A stretch of DNA of 64,000 nt from Endozoicomonas montiporae CL-33 (GTDB taxonomy: Bacteria; Pseudomonadota; Gammaproteobacteria; Pseudomonadales; Endozoicomonadaceae). The position numbers and the translations under genes are program-made. Positions 16,712 through 26,300 of this stretch are shown here, one piece after another (positions within the stretch are counted from its first letter, which is position 1; every line of letters starts with the position of its first letter). The notes under the pieces are model-generated. The model made no database searches. It was not told where the DNA came from and saw nothing but the letters and a program-made list of their open reading frames with translations. Where the stretch lies: NCBI RefSeq assembly GCF_001583435.1, contig NZ_CP013251.1, positions 2,563,617-2,627,616 of the forward strand, read 5' to 3'.

Positions 16712-18319
16712 GTGGAGTACATCTTCGGTGTACCCGGTGAAGAAAACGCCGATTTTGTGATGTCTCTGAATCAGTCCGACAAAATCCGGTTCATCCTTAC
16801 CCGACATGAGCAGGGTGCCGCCTTTATGGCCGAGGTCTATGGCCGTCTGACCGGACATACGGCAGGCTGTCTGGGAACTCTCGGCCCCGGTGCGACCAAT
16901 CTGCTGACCGGTGTTGGTGATGGCAACATGGACCTTGCTCCGATGCTGGTGCTGGCCGGGCAGGGTTCCTCCAAACGGTTGCACAAGGAATCCCATCAGA
17001 TAATGGACGCGGTCAGTATGTTCCGGCCGGTCACCAAGTGGGCGGAGACCATACGACATCCCGATAATATTCCGGAAATGATTCGTAAGGCCGTCAGGCT
17101 GGCACGTTCGGAAAAGCCCGGTGCGGTCTTTCTGGAACTCTGTGAAGACATTGCCAGCCTGGACACCGACGCCAAACCTTTGTCGGTTCGACGTTACCCC
17201 CGCCCGATGCCGGAAGCAGAAAGCCTTGAACAAGCCTGTGAGATGATTCGAAATGCACGGCGTCCGGTCATCATTGCCGGCAATGGTGTGATTCGTATGA
17301 AGGCTTCAGACAGCCTGCGTCGTCTGGCTGATCTCACCGGTATTGGTGTTATCAGTACCTTTATGGCGAAAGGCTGTGTGGATGTGGATGCGGATTACTG
17401 TCTTTACACTATTGGTCTGGGACGGAAAGATCTGGTTGCCTGTGCGGTGGATGCTGCGGATCTGGTGATTACCCTGGGCTATGATCTTGTGGAATATCAC
17501 CCTCATCTCTGGAATCCTGCCGGTGACAAGCCGGTGTTACACCTTGACTCGACACCGGCAGAAATCGATGCCTGCTATCATCCTGAACTGGAACTGATTG
17601 GTGACATCGGACATTCACTGGATGCCATTGCCGACAATCTGTCCAAAGGTTCGCTGCCATCTTTCGACCTGCAACCCCAACAGGCGGTTCGACGGGATAT
17701 GACCGCTGATCTGGAAATGCATAAAGACGACGATACCGAAGGGTTCATTCGCCCCCAGAAAGCCTTGTGGGATGTGCGGCAGGCGTTGCCTGCTGACGGA
17801 CTTGTGTTGTCTGATGTGGGGGCACATAAAATGTGGATTGCCCGCCATTATCATTGTCATCAGCCAAATACCTGCCTGGTGCCCAATGGTTTCTGCTCCA
17901 TGGGCTTTGCTTTGCCGGGGGCGATTGCTGCCAGCCTGATTGAACCTCAGCGACAGGTGCTGGCCATCTGTGGTGACGGTGGCTTTATGATGAATGTGCA
18001 GGAAATGGAAACCGCCCGACGCTACGATTGCAACCTGACCGTGATGGTCTGGGAAGACAAAGAGTACGGGTTGATTGCCTGGAAGCAGACCGACCATTTT
18101 GGTGACCATACACCGCTCAGCTTTAATAACCCGGACTGGATGAAACTGGCTGAAAGCTTTGGCTGGCAGGGACACAGCGTGGCGAACAGTCGCGACCTTC
18201 AGCAAACGTTAACGACAGCAATGAATGAAGAAGGCCCCAGTCTGGTGGTGATTCCCATTGATTACCGGGAAAACCAGATTCTCAGTAATCGGCTGGGCGA
18301 GATAGCCTGTCCGATTTAA
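16712..18319 (+). CDS. Thiamine-diphosphate enzyme of the acetolactate synthase/decarboxylase type, 5'-truncated by an insertion
   Basis: 535 residues from GTG 16712. The fold is complete otherwise: catalytic Glu in FGVPGEENADF, the middle FAD/nucleotide-type domain, and the ThDP-Mg motif GDGGFMMNVQEMETARRYDCNLTVMVWEDKEYG (motif begins GDG near 17971). The insertion at 15066-16679 removed the first 15 residues; no ATG lies in frame between the element and GTG 16712, so the product either starts at this GTG or is not made. Sequence resembles the IlvB-like decarboxylases that sit beside aldehyde dehydrogenases, so a 2-oxo acid to aldehyde to acid pathway is likely. The substrate cannot be read from sequence. 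Confidence 0.8.
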   Translation: MEYIFGVPGEENADFVMSLNQSDKIRFILTRHEQGAAFMAEVYGRLTGHTAGCLGTLGPGATNLLTGVGDGNMDLAPMLVLAGQGSSKRLHKESHQIMDAVSMFRPVTKWAETIRHPDNIPEMIRKAVRLARSEKPGAVFLELCEDIASLDTDAKPLSVRRYPRPMPEAESLEQACEMIRNARRPVIIAGNGVIRMKASDSLRRLADLTGIGVISTFMAKGCVDVDADYCLYTIGLGRKDLVACAVDAADLVITLGYDLVEYHPHLWNPAGDKPVLHLDSTPAEIDACYHPELELIGDIGHSLDAIADNLSKGSLPSFDLQPQQAVRRDMTADLEMHKDDDTEGFIRPQKALWDVRQALPADGLVLSDVGAHKMWIARHYHCHQPNTCLVPNGFCSMGFALPGAIAASLIEPQRQVLAICGDGGFMMNVQEMETARRYDCNLTVMVWEDKEYGLIAWKQTDHFGDHTPLSFNNPDWMKLAESFGWQGHSVANSRDLQQTLTTAMNEEGPSLVVIPIDYRENQILSNRLGEIACPI

Positions 18320-18378
18320 GATCGCTTCACAGGGTTATTTGTGCTTGTACTCTCAGTTTCAGGAGAAAAACAATAATA

Positions 18379-19815
18379 ATGGATGCTTTACCTTTACTGA
18401 TCCCCGGAGCCGATGCTCCGGCGGGTACTCTGGATGTGTATAACCCTTTTGATCTGTCGCTGGTGGGCAAGCTCGAAACGGGCGACAGTCGTCATGTAGA
18501 GCAGGCATTAACCACGGCTTACGGGTTGTTCAGAAATCGGGATCAGTGGTTGTCGCTGGATCAGCGTATCGACATCTTCAGTCGTGTGTTACATCGTATT
18601 TCCCGCGAGCAGGAAAATCTGGCAAAACAAGCTGCCAGTGAGGGCGGAAAACCGCTGGTGGATTCCAGAGTTGAAATCAGTCGTGCCATGGACGGTATTA
18701 AGCTGTGCATCGATTGCATGCGTGGCGAAACGGGTTCCATGCCGGTGGTGAACAGCACTGCTGCGACGCGTCACCATCTGGCTTTAACGACCGCAGAGCC
18801 GGTTGGAGTGGTCGTGGCGGTCAGTGCCTTTAATCATCCTTTTAATCTCATTGTGCATCAGATCGGGCCCGCTTTGGCGGCGGGTTGCCCGGTGATTGTT
18901 AAACCGGCTGATGATACACCGCTGTCCTGCTGGCGTCTGGCAAAGCTGTTTCATGAAGCAGGCTTACCGCCGGAATGGTTACAGGTCATGATTCCTGACA
19001 GTCTGGCGGTGGCCGAACATCTTGTTACGGCCAGACGGGTTGGGTTCTTTTCATTTATTGGCAGTGCAAAAGTGGGTTGGACATTGCGTTCAAAACTGGC
19101 TCCCGGCACTCGTTGTGCTTTGGAGCACGGTGGTGCTGCCCCTGTGATTGTCGCAAAGGATGCAGATATTGATCTTGCTGTTAAAGCCATTGCCAAGGGT
19201 GGTTTTTACCATGCGGGTCAGGTGTGCGTTTCCAGTCAGCGGGTGTACGTGCAGAAGTCGGTCAGTAAGGCTTTTCTGCGGGGTTTGAAAAAAGCGGCCG
19301 ATGCGCTGGTGGTGGATAATCAACTGAACGAAAGTACCGATGTCGGCCCTCTGATTCGCCCCCGTGAAGTGGATCGGGTTGAAGAGTGGGTTAACGAAGC
19401 CCGTGCAGCGGGTGGAACTATTGTTTGCGGTGGTCAGCGGGTTGGGCAGACAGGCTACGCACCAACGGTGATTCATAACCCGCCTGCCAGTGTCAGGGTC
19501 AGTGAGCAGGAAATCTTTGGCCCGGTGGTGTGCGTCTACGACTATGATGATCTGGACGACGCCATTGAACAGGCGAATAGTTTGCCTCTGGCGTTTCAGG
19601 CTGCGGTATTCTCCAGCCATCAACCGACCATTTTGCGGGCGTACAAACGGTTGGATGCTTCCGCTGTTATGGTCAATCAACACACGGCTTTTCGCAGTGA
19701 TGGCATGCCCTTTGCGGGGCTGAAGCAGTCCGGGTTAGGCGTTGGTGGTATTCATCACACCTTTAAAGATATGCAGATAGAAAAGATGATGGTGATTCAC
19801 AGCGAAGAGCTGTAA
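18379..19815 (+). CDS. NAD(P)-dependent aldehyde dehydrogenase
   Basis: 478 residues, 59 bp after the ThDP-enzyme stop with AGGAG upstream (18361-18365), hence the same operon. It oxidises an aldehyde to a carboxylic acid. Catalytic residues are in place: the general-base Glu in ALEHGGAAP and the nucleophile Cys in GQVCVSSQRV, with the Asn-containing SAFNHPFNL and the FGPVVCVY element. As partner of the decarboxylase it probably removes the aldehyde product. If the upstream gene is dead or poorly read, this gene depends on transcription from within or beyond the insertion sequence. Confidence 0.9.
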   Translation: MDALPLLIPGADAPAGTLDVYNPFDLSLVGKLETGDSRHVEQALTTAYGLFRNRDQWLSLDQRIDIFSRVLHRISREQENLAKQAASEGGKPLVDSRVEISRAMDGIKLCIDCMRGETGSMPVVNSTAATRHHLALTTAEPVGVVVAVSAFNHPFNLIVHQIGPALAAGCPVIVKPADDTPLSCWRLAKLFHEAGLPPEWLQVMIPDSLAVAEHLVTARRVGFFSFIGSAKVGWTLRSKLAPGTRCALEHGGAAPVIVAKDADIDLAVKAIAKGGFYHAGQVCVSSQRVYVQKSVSKAFLRGLKKAADALVVDNQLNESTDVGPLIRPREVDRVEEWVNEARAAGGTIVCGGQRVGQTGYAPTVIHNPPASVRVSEQEIFGPVVCVYDYDDLDDAIEQANSLPLAFQAAVFSSHQPTILRAYKRLDASAVMVNQHTAFRSDGMPFAGLKQSGLGVGGIHHTFKDMQIEKMMVIHSEEL

Positions 19816-19972
19816 AGCGAGCTGTCAGTCTTTTCGTGCCATTTCGGCAGTAGACGTTTTAGTCTTGGTAAGACTCTTGTAAACCCCTTTAATTTGCAGG
19901 CGTTTATTTACACACTGTACCTTGATTGAACTATTTATACTTTTGTAGCGGCCTCTGATGCCTGTTTGGGTG

Positions 19973-20182
19973 TAAGTACTCAACCATGCGAAATCATATT
20001 TTCTGACTTATTGTTCAGGCACTCACGGCAACTGCTCCTGCGTTGCTCTAGCTCCTGCATCCATGCAGTCGTGCGGCGTTGCAACTCTGGTCACATAGCT
20101 TGCTATGCTCCCGCCGTTGCGCCTTGCAGAGCACCTGCCCAATAAGCCAGAAATATTCGATTCCGTATGGCCGATTACTTAG
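19973..20182. repeat. Miniature inverted-repeat element, family R2, copy A
   Basis: About 210 bp with imperfect terminal inverted repeats of about 33 bp (TAAGTACTCAACCATGCG at the left; the right end reads the same with CAGCCATACGG on the other strand). It is nearly identical to 46416-46626. It is non-coding, so it must be moved in trans. It lies between the aldehyde dehydrogenase and the protease gene, 94 bp before the latter. Confidence 0.88.
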
Positions 20183-20275
20183 CTTTGTGTTGAAATTTCA
20201 TTATTACTTTCACAAAAGATGCAGGCATAATCAGGAAAGGCTTCATAACCTTTTGATCAGGTATGGATAAGATTT

Positions 20276-23128
20276 ATGACAAGAAAGTACGTGTCTCTGG
20301 TATCCGCGCTGACCGCCGGAACGTTGGCAATCGTGCTGACAGGTGGATGTACATTGACCACTGAGAGAGAGACAACGGAATTGACCACATTGAAACAGGG
20401 TTCATCAAAAACAGCGATTGCCGAAGCGACAACGGTCATAAAAAGCCCGGTAGACAGCCGGGACTACCGTTATGTGGTCATGGATAATGGCATTAAGGCG
20501 CTGTTGATCTCAGACCCCGATACGGACAAGTCGGCAGCGGCAGTGGATGTGAATGTGGGCAGCTATCAGGATCCGGATGACCGGCTGGGGCTGGCGCATT
20601 TTCTTGAGCATATGCTGTTTATGGGCAACGAAAAGTACCCAGAGGTGGACGGCTACTTCGAGTTTATTCGTGCCAATGGCGGCGGTGCCAACGCTTACAC
20701 CGCAGACGTACGCACCAATTATTACTTTGATATCAACAATGAACAGCTGAGACCAGCTCTCGATCAGCTGGCGCAGTTCTTTGTCTCCCCGACACTTGAT
20801 CCGGCCTATGTGGACCGTGAACGCAACGCAGTGGATTCTGAGTACCGCCTGCATGCCAAAGAAGACGGCTGGCGTCTGTTTATGGCGCAGAATGCCACGT
20901 CCAACCCGAAGCACCCCAAAAGCCGCTTCACCATTGGCGATCTGGAAACGCTGAATAATGATGATGGCAAGTCGCTCTGGAAAGATCTGAAAAGCTTCCA
21001 CGATACTTATTACGTTGCCCCTAACATGGGGGTGGTTGTGTATGGCAGAGAAACCACTGAACAACTTGAAAAGTGGTTAAAAGAGTCTTTTGCAGACGTG
21101 CCGGACGGTGGTGGTGTGAAACCTGATACCCACATTGGTTTAGCGCCTTATGCGGACGATCAGCTGGGTGTGCGGATCAATCTGGTGCCTTTAAAAGAAA
21201 CCAGAGTGTTGTCACTGGCTTTCCCGATGGAATCCCTGCATCCGTATTACCACAAAAAGCCCATGGGCTACCTTGCCCGTGTCGTCGGTTATGAAGGTGA
21301 GGGAAGTCTGCACAGCCTGCTCAAAGAGCAGGGGTTGATTGAATCTCTGGCCGCTTATCCCAGTGATACACCGGGAGAGTTTGCCGAGTTTAATGTTCGG
21401 ATTGGCCTGACGCCTGAAGGGCTGGAACAGGTGGATGATATCACGGCAGTGGTGTTTGACTACCTGGCGCTGGTTCGTAAGGAAGGTATACAGCAGTGGC
21501 TGTACGACGAAACCCGACAGATTGCCGATCTGGGTTTCCGCTATCAGGAGGTGCGTGGTGCACAGCAAACGGCTACGGGTCTGGCATCGCGTCTGCACTA
21601 TCTGCCAGCCTCTGATTTGCTGAACTCCAACTATTTGTACGACGAATTTGATCCGGAGCTGATTAAACGGCTGATGTCTAATCTGACACCAGACAATGTC
21701 CGTCAGACAGTGATTGCTCAAGGACTCCCTAAGGATCAGATAGAGCCTTACTTCGATACACACTACAGCATTCAACCTTTATCGGAAAAACTGCTGAAGC
21801 GTTTGAACAACCCTCAGGCTCATGAAGATCTGACTATCCCGGCACCAAACCGGTTTATTGCCACGGATCTGGAGCTGAGAACCAGTGATAAGGCCGATGA
21901 GCCTACACAGATCATCAAGAAAAAAGGGCTGGATGTCTGGAGTATGACGGACAGCAGCTTTCAGGTGCCAAGGGCTTCTGTGCGCCTGAAAATGACGACA
22001 CAAAAAGCGTCTGAAACGGCGAAGGATCTGGTGTCTCTGCAACTGTATCGAACCCTTTTGTCGCGCAGTCTGAACGAATACGGTTATCCTGCCAAGGAAG
22101 CCGGTTTGAACTATGGCCTAAGTACCAGTCGTGAAGGGTTGAACATTGCCTTGTCCGGTTATCAGGAGAAACAGGCTTACCTGCTGGAAACCATTCTCAA
22201 GGGAATTGATCAGTTCAAGCCGGAGAAAGCCGAGTTTGAACAGGAGCGTGAGCGCCTGGTTCGAAACCTGCGAAACAAGGCCTTTGTTGCACCTTTCCGC
22301 CTGGGTATGGATCGGGTCAGCCAACTGCTTTATCCGAACTATTTTACCGATGATGAAATGCTGACGGCTGCCGAAGCGATCTCTTTTGCTGACCTGAAGC
22401 AGTATGCCGGTGACTTCTATAACAGTCTTCATATCAGCATGCTGATTTACGGAAACCATTCCCGCAGTGAAGCCATGAAAATTGCCGAACTGGTGGAGTC
22501 CTCTGTCCTGAACGACACTAATCGGGGTGAACGTTTTGATCAGCCGTTTAATGTATTGAAAGACGCCGGTCTGCGTGAAGCGGTCGATTTTGACCACAAT
22601 GACGCGCTGTATATCCGGTACGTGCAGTTTGATACCACTGAAGATCGTGAACGGGCGAAGTTTTCCCTGCTGGGGCGTTTGCTGGCAACCCCTTTCTTTA
22701 ATGAGCTTCGTACTGAACAGCAGCTGGGTTACATTGTTAACGCCTCTGCCCGTCCGGTTGAGCGTCATCCGGGTCTGACATTTACTGTTCAGTCACCAGT
22801 GGCAGAGCCTGAAGTTATAGAGCAGCGCATAGAAGCGTTTCTGGCGAAACAGGTTAAACGACTGAACGAGTTGACCGAAGAAGAGTTGGAAGATTATCGT
22901 CAGGGACTGATTGTCGATCTGACCAAGCGTGACACTAACCCGGATGAACGAGCCAGTCGCTTCTGGCACAGTCTTGACGGGCGAGAGCATAGCTTTAACT
23001 ACCAGTCAGACATTGCCGATGCTGCAAAAACCATTAAGGTCAGCGACATTCAGCAGGCGATGGACGAGCTGTTGAAGCAACAGGGACAGATTATCATTAC
23101 TTCCAGAGGTAATGTGAACAACAACTGA
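20276..23128 (+). CDS. ptrA: Pitrilysin-type zinc protease (protease III), putative lipoprotein
   Basis: 950 residues, similar in length to E. coli Ptr (962). An M16 metallopeptidase that degrades small proteins and peptides in the periplasm. The inverted zinc motif HFLEH is at residues 108-112, and the third ligand lies in NAVDSEYR near 188. The second half has the inactive M16 domains and the R/Y substrate motif region (TEQQLGYIVNASARP). Unlike E. coli, the N-terminus has a lipobox (LTGGC), so the mature enzyme is probably lipid-anchored. It is monocistronic, with terminator 23151. Confidence 0.93.
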   Translation: MTRKYVSLVSALTAGTLAIVLTGGCTLTTERETTELTTLKQGSSKTAIAEATTVIKSPVDSRDYRYVVMDNGIKALLISDPDTDKSAAAVDVNVGSYQDPDDRLGLAHFLEHMLFMGNEKYPEVDGYFEFIRANGGGANAYTADVRTNYYFDINNEQLRPALDQLAQFFVSPTLDPAYVDRERNAVDSEYRLHAKEDGWRLFMAQNATSNPKHPKSRFTIGDLETLNNDDGKSLWKDLKSFHDTYYVAPNMGVVVYGRETTEQLEKWLKESFADVPDGGGVKPDTHIGLAPYADDQLGVRINLVPLKETRVLSLAFPMESLHPYYHKKPMGYLARVVGYEGEGSLHSLLKEQGLIESLAAYPSDTPGEFAEFNVRIGLTPEGLEQVDDITAVVFDYLALVRKEGIQQWLYDETRQIADLGFRYQEVRGAQQTATGLASRLHYLPASDLLNSNYLYDEFDPELIKRLMSNLTPDNVRQTVIAQGLPKDQIEPYFDTHYSIQPLSEKLLKRLNNPQAHEDLTIPAPNRFIATDLELRTSDKADEPTQIIKKKGLDVWSMTDSSFQVPRASVRLKMTTQKASETAKDLVSLQLYRTLLSRSLNEYGYPAKEAGLNYGLSTSREGLNIALSGYQEKQAYLLETILKGIDQFKPEKAEFEQERERLVRNLRNKAFVAPFRLGMDRVSQLLYPNYFTDDEMLTAAEAISFADLKQYAGDFYNSLHISMLIYGNHSRSEAMKIAELVESSVLNDTNRGERFDQPFNVLKDAGLREAVDFDHNDALYIRYVQFDTTEDRERAKFSLLGRLLATPFFNELRTEQQLGYIVNASARPVERHPGLTFTVQSPVAEPEVIEQRIEAFLAKQVKRLNELTEEELEDYRQGLIVDLTKRDTNPDERASRFWHSLDGREHSFNYQSDIADAAKTIKVSDIQQAMDELLKQQGQIIITSRGNVNNN

Positions 23129-23150
23129 TTCTGTCAGCATCAATGAATGA

Positions 23151-23174
23151 TCAGGCGGGTAATCCCGCCTGATT
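23151..23174 (+). terminator. Terminator after the pitrilysin gene
   Basis: TCAGGCGGG (23151-23159), loop TAAT, CCCGCCTGA (23164-23172), then TTGCTTTG. Confidence 0.7.
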
Positions 23175-23300
23175 GCTTTGTGCCTTCTGTCGCTTATTAT
23201 GTTTTTATTCCTTAGCGGGATGCTCTTCTGTAAAAACAGGGTCCACCATATTGGGCTGTACAGGGGCGTTTCTATACAGAATGCCTTTGTTGTGAAGGCA

Positions 23301-26300
23301 TTAAAAGTCGCTCTCTTCACTGGTTAAAGGAACTCTGTCATCCGTTTTTCCTTCGTCATCTGTAAATACCTTGCCTCTAGGAGCCTTATAAAGAATTTTT
23401 AATTCATTTTCTTCGTTGTTTTGTGGCTTGTAGCTTTTAGAACCAAAAGTGTTTGAGTACAGCCACAGGACAGGCCCTGCCAGTCTCAGGAATATTTTTT
23501 TGTAAACATACTCGTGACCGGGCAGTGACAACCTGCTGTATGCTCCGCTTGACAGAAGAAGTATTGTGTAAGTACCAAAAGCAGCAGCAACCGTATAGCC
23601 AACGCCTTCACCAGCACTGATGCCACTGGATGATTGTTCTCCTATATGAGCCCGGGCAGTCGGTGAAATCGGGCAGCTACCCTGTATCAGCCCAAGAACA
23701 TGTGACGGTATTCCATTGTGGTTAACGGAGAAGCAGCGGTTATTGGATACCTCCACAGTGCCATCGATGCGGGCAGCTTCATTTGCGAGTCTGGCAACTG
23801 TCAGATCAATCGTTCGTCTGGTTTCATCGGATGTACCAATAGCAATGTTGTCTTTGATAATGGCATTGATAGCGTCTGTATGATTTGGCAGCTCTATATT
23901 GATGCCAGCCGAAGCAGACTCTGTGTCCTGAACATTGCCATGAACGTTCAGGGTTTTGTAGTGACGGACATCAATGGCAGTCAGTGCAGACTCGCCATCA
24001 TTTGAGTCTGTAAATTGGTTACTGAAAATACCAATAGTCTGGTCGTCGGTCCGGCAACCCTGACAGCTGGCATAAATGGGGGCTTTCTGCAGTCCTCCTG
24101 AAAAGAAATTATTGCCACTGATCAGTACATCGCCTGATGAGTTCTGGATCTCGATATAATGGGAAGGTGCTTTTTCGTTCTCCCTGTTTGCGTGATATTG
24201 AAAATCATTACCACTCATCAGGAGTTTGCCTTCATAGTTGACGGCCTTGACTGCAGTGCTGAGAGGATCGCCCTGTGAATCTCCAAACGCCGAGATATCC
24301 CAGGTCATGTCTCTGGTGAAGAAACCATGACCTGTACCGGCATCATCAAGGAGAACCAGTGCGCCTGCTTCGGCAGGATAATTGGCCGAAGGTTTAACCA
24401 CCGCATTCCCAATGCCGACCAGCGCCACGGTCTTAAGAATATGGAGTGGTTCGTCCAGTGCATAACTGCCTGCGTGAAGCAGGATAACCTTGCCGGACTC
24501 TGAAGTCGTGGTTATTTCGTTAATCAGTTCCTGACTGTTTTTAACCATAACCGCTTCAGAGAACGTTGTTTGTATTTCCAGCTTCTGAAGGTCATCCGTA
24601 AGCTTCTGACAAACTAGTGTTTCAGAACGGGTCAGTTGGTCACACGGACTGTTGATGACGGGTGGTGTTGAAGACACTGATGTACTGGTTGCAGCAGGTA
24701 CCTGTGTCGATGCGATCAATGATTTTACAGGCTGTGTTGAGCTTGTTTTGCCAGCTGAAAGAGGACGGGTCGTCATGCCCTGTGTTGACTCAGGCAGTGG
24801 TTGGGTAAGCTGAGTCGGTGCAGAGGATGACGATGCTGACCGGATCTTTCCGGTTGGACTTGGCATAGGAGTGCCGTAGCTATTGACTGTGGCTGTAGTC
24901 AAAACAGACCGGGAAGGTGTTGGACTTAATTTGGCACCATCGAATGATGCGGAAGGTGTAACAGGGGGTGTAAAACGTGTCAGTGCCGCCGATGCTGAAG
25001 CACTCACTTTCAGGCCGGGGGTATAGCGATAATTTTTATCGGCTAACCCCAGAATCTCAAGCTCATAGTAGTCGTTTCTGGTTACGCTTACATAGCCCAA
25101 TAACAATAAGTTGTCATCATCTTTAAAAGAACTCTTGTCGTGTTCCAGCTTAATGGTTCTGCCTTCTCTCGGTGTGTCCTTATGCGCTTTGTTACCTTGT
25201 ATGGAAGCATTTATGATTTGTTGGTTATTGAAAAATTTAATTTTTATGTTGCCCAGAGCGTACTTGTCTTTCTGAATATTGTCGTTGATTTTCAGGCGTT
25301 GATAATCATTAAGGTAGATAGCGTTTGAATACAAAGATTGTTCAAATTCAGCTTCACCAGAGGTTTTAAATTCATTCGATTCAATCTCAATTTCTGCCTG
25401 ACTGTTTATGGCACTGGAATCCAAAACACTACCTAATGATGATGTATCATCACAAGTATTATGGCCAAAGTAGTACTTATGACCGGCGTTACCCAACAGA
25501 ACAGTAGCCGCATAACGGTTCCAACTGCTATACCCATGGCTGAAGCGGTTCTGGTAAATTCGTATGTCTCCGTTATAACTTATTGCGTAAACATGGGCGT
25601 CAAAATTGTAGTAATGGCTGCCTGCAGGCACGGCGGTTTTCCACTCCAGGTTCCAGCTGTAAAAACCGGTATCCCGAGGGTTCGATATGGTGTTCAGGGT
25701 AAGCAGTGAACGATCCTTATTATAGCTGCCAGTGAAGTCGCCTGCTGGCTTTATAACAGGCAGTCTGTCGTCTTCATCTTTTAGGCCAATCATTGCAGTC
25801 CGGTGGGTGGCGGACAGAGCTTTTGACAGCTCATAGGTGCCCGGGTTCAATAGAACAATGCGACCATGAATGGCGCTGCCATCATCGCCGGTCGTTTTAT
25901 TGACGGCGTCGATCAACTCCGTCGAATTGTTAACCAGAATGGCGTGCGAAAACTTATTATCCGAAACAGGCCCAGAGGCTTTTTTGTTTTCGAGAAATGC
26001 CTTGCAGGCTGCAAATGCGGTTGTGTGCGTCCGGATATCATTACATGGTTTTGTTTTCGCGGGTGCCGGACTGACTGATGCGGTGACAGAGACCAGTAAC
26101 CGGGCTGGCGTAATGCTGCCAACGGAAACGTCAGAAGATACATGGGTCGACGGGGCAGCTTTTACCGTTGATGACGTTGCACCGGGTGATGGTGTGGCTG
26201 CTGTTGTTTGTGAAGATGCAATCCGGGATGAAGCAAGCTGTTTGCCTGGTCTGTAACCAACATGGTCGGAGGGAAGTCCAAATTCTTTAAATGTGTAGTA

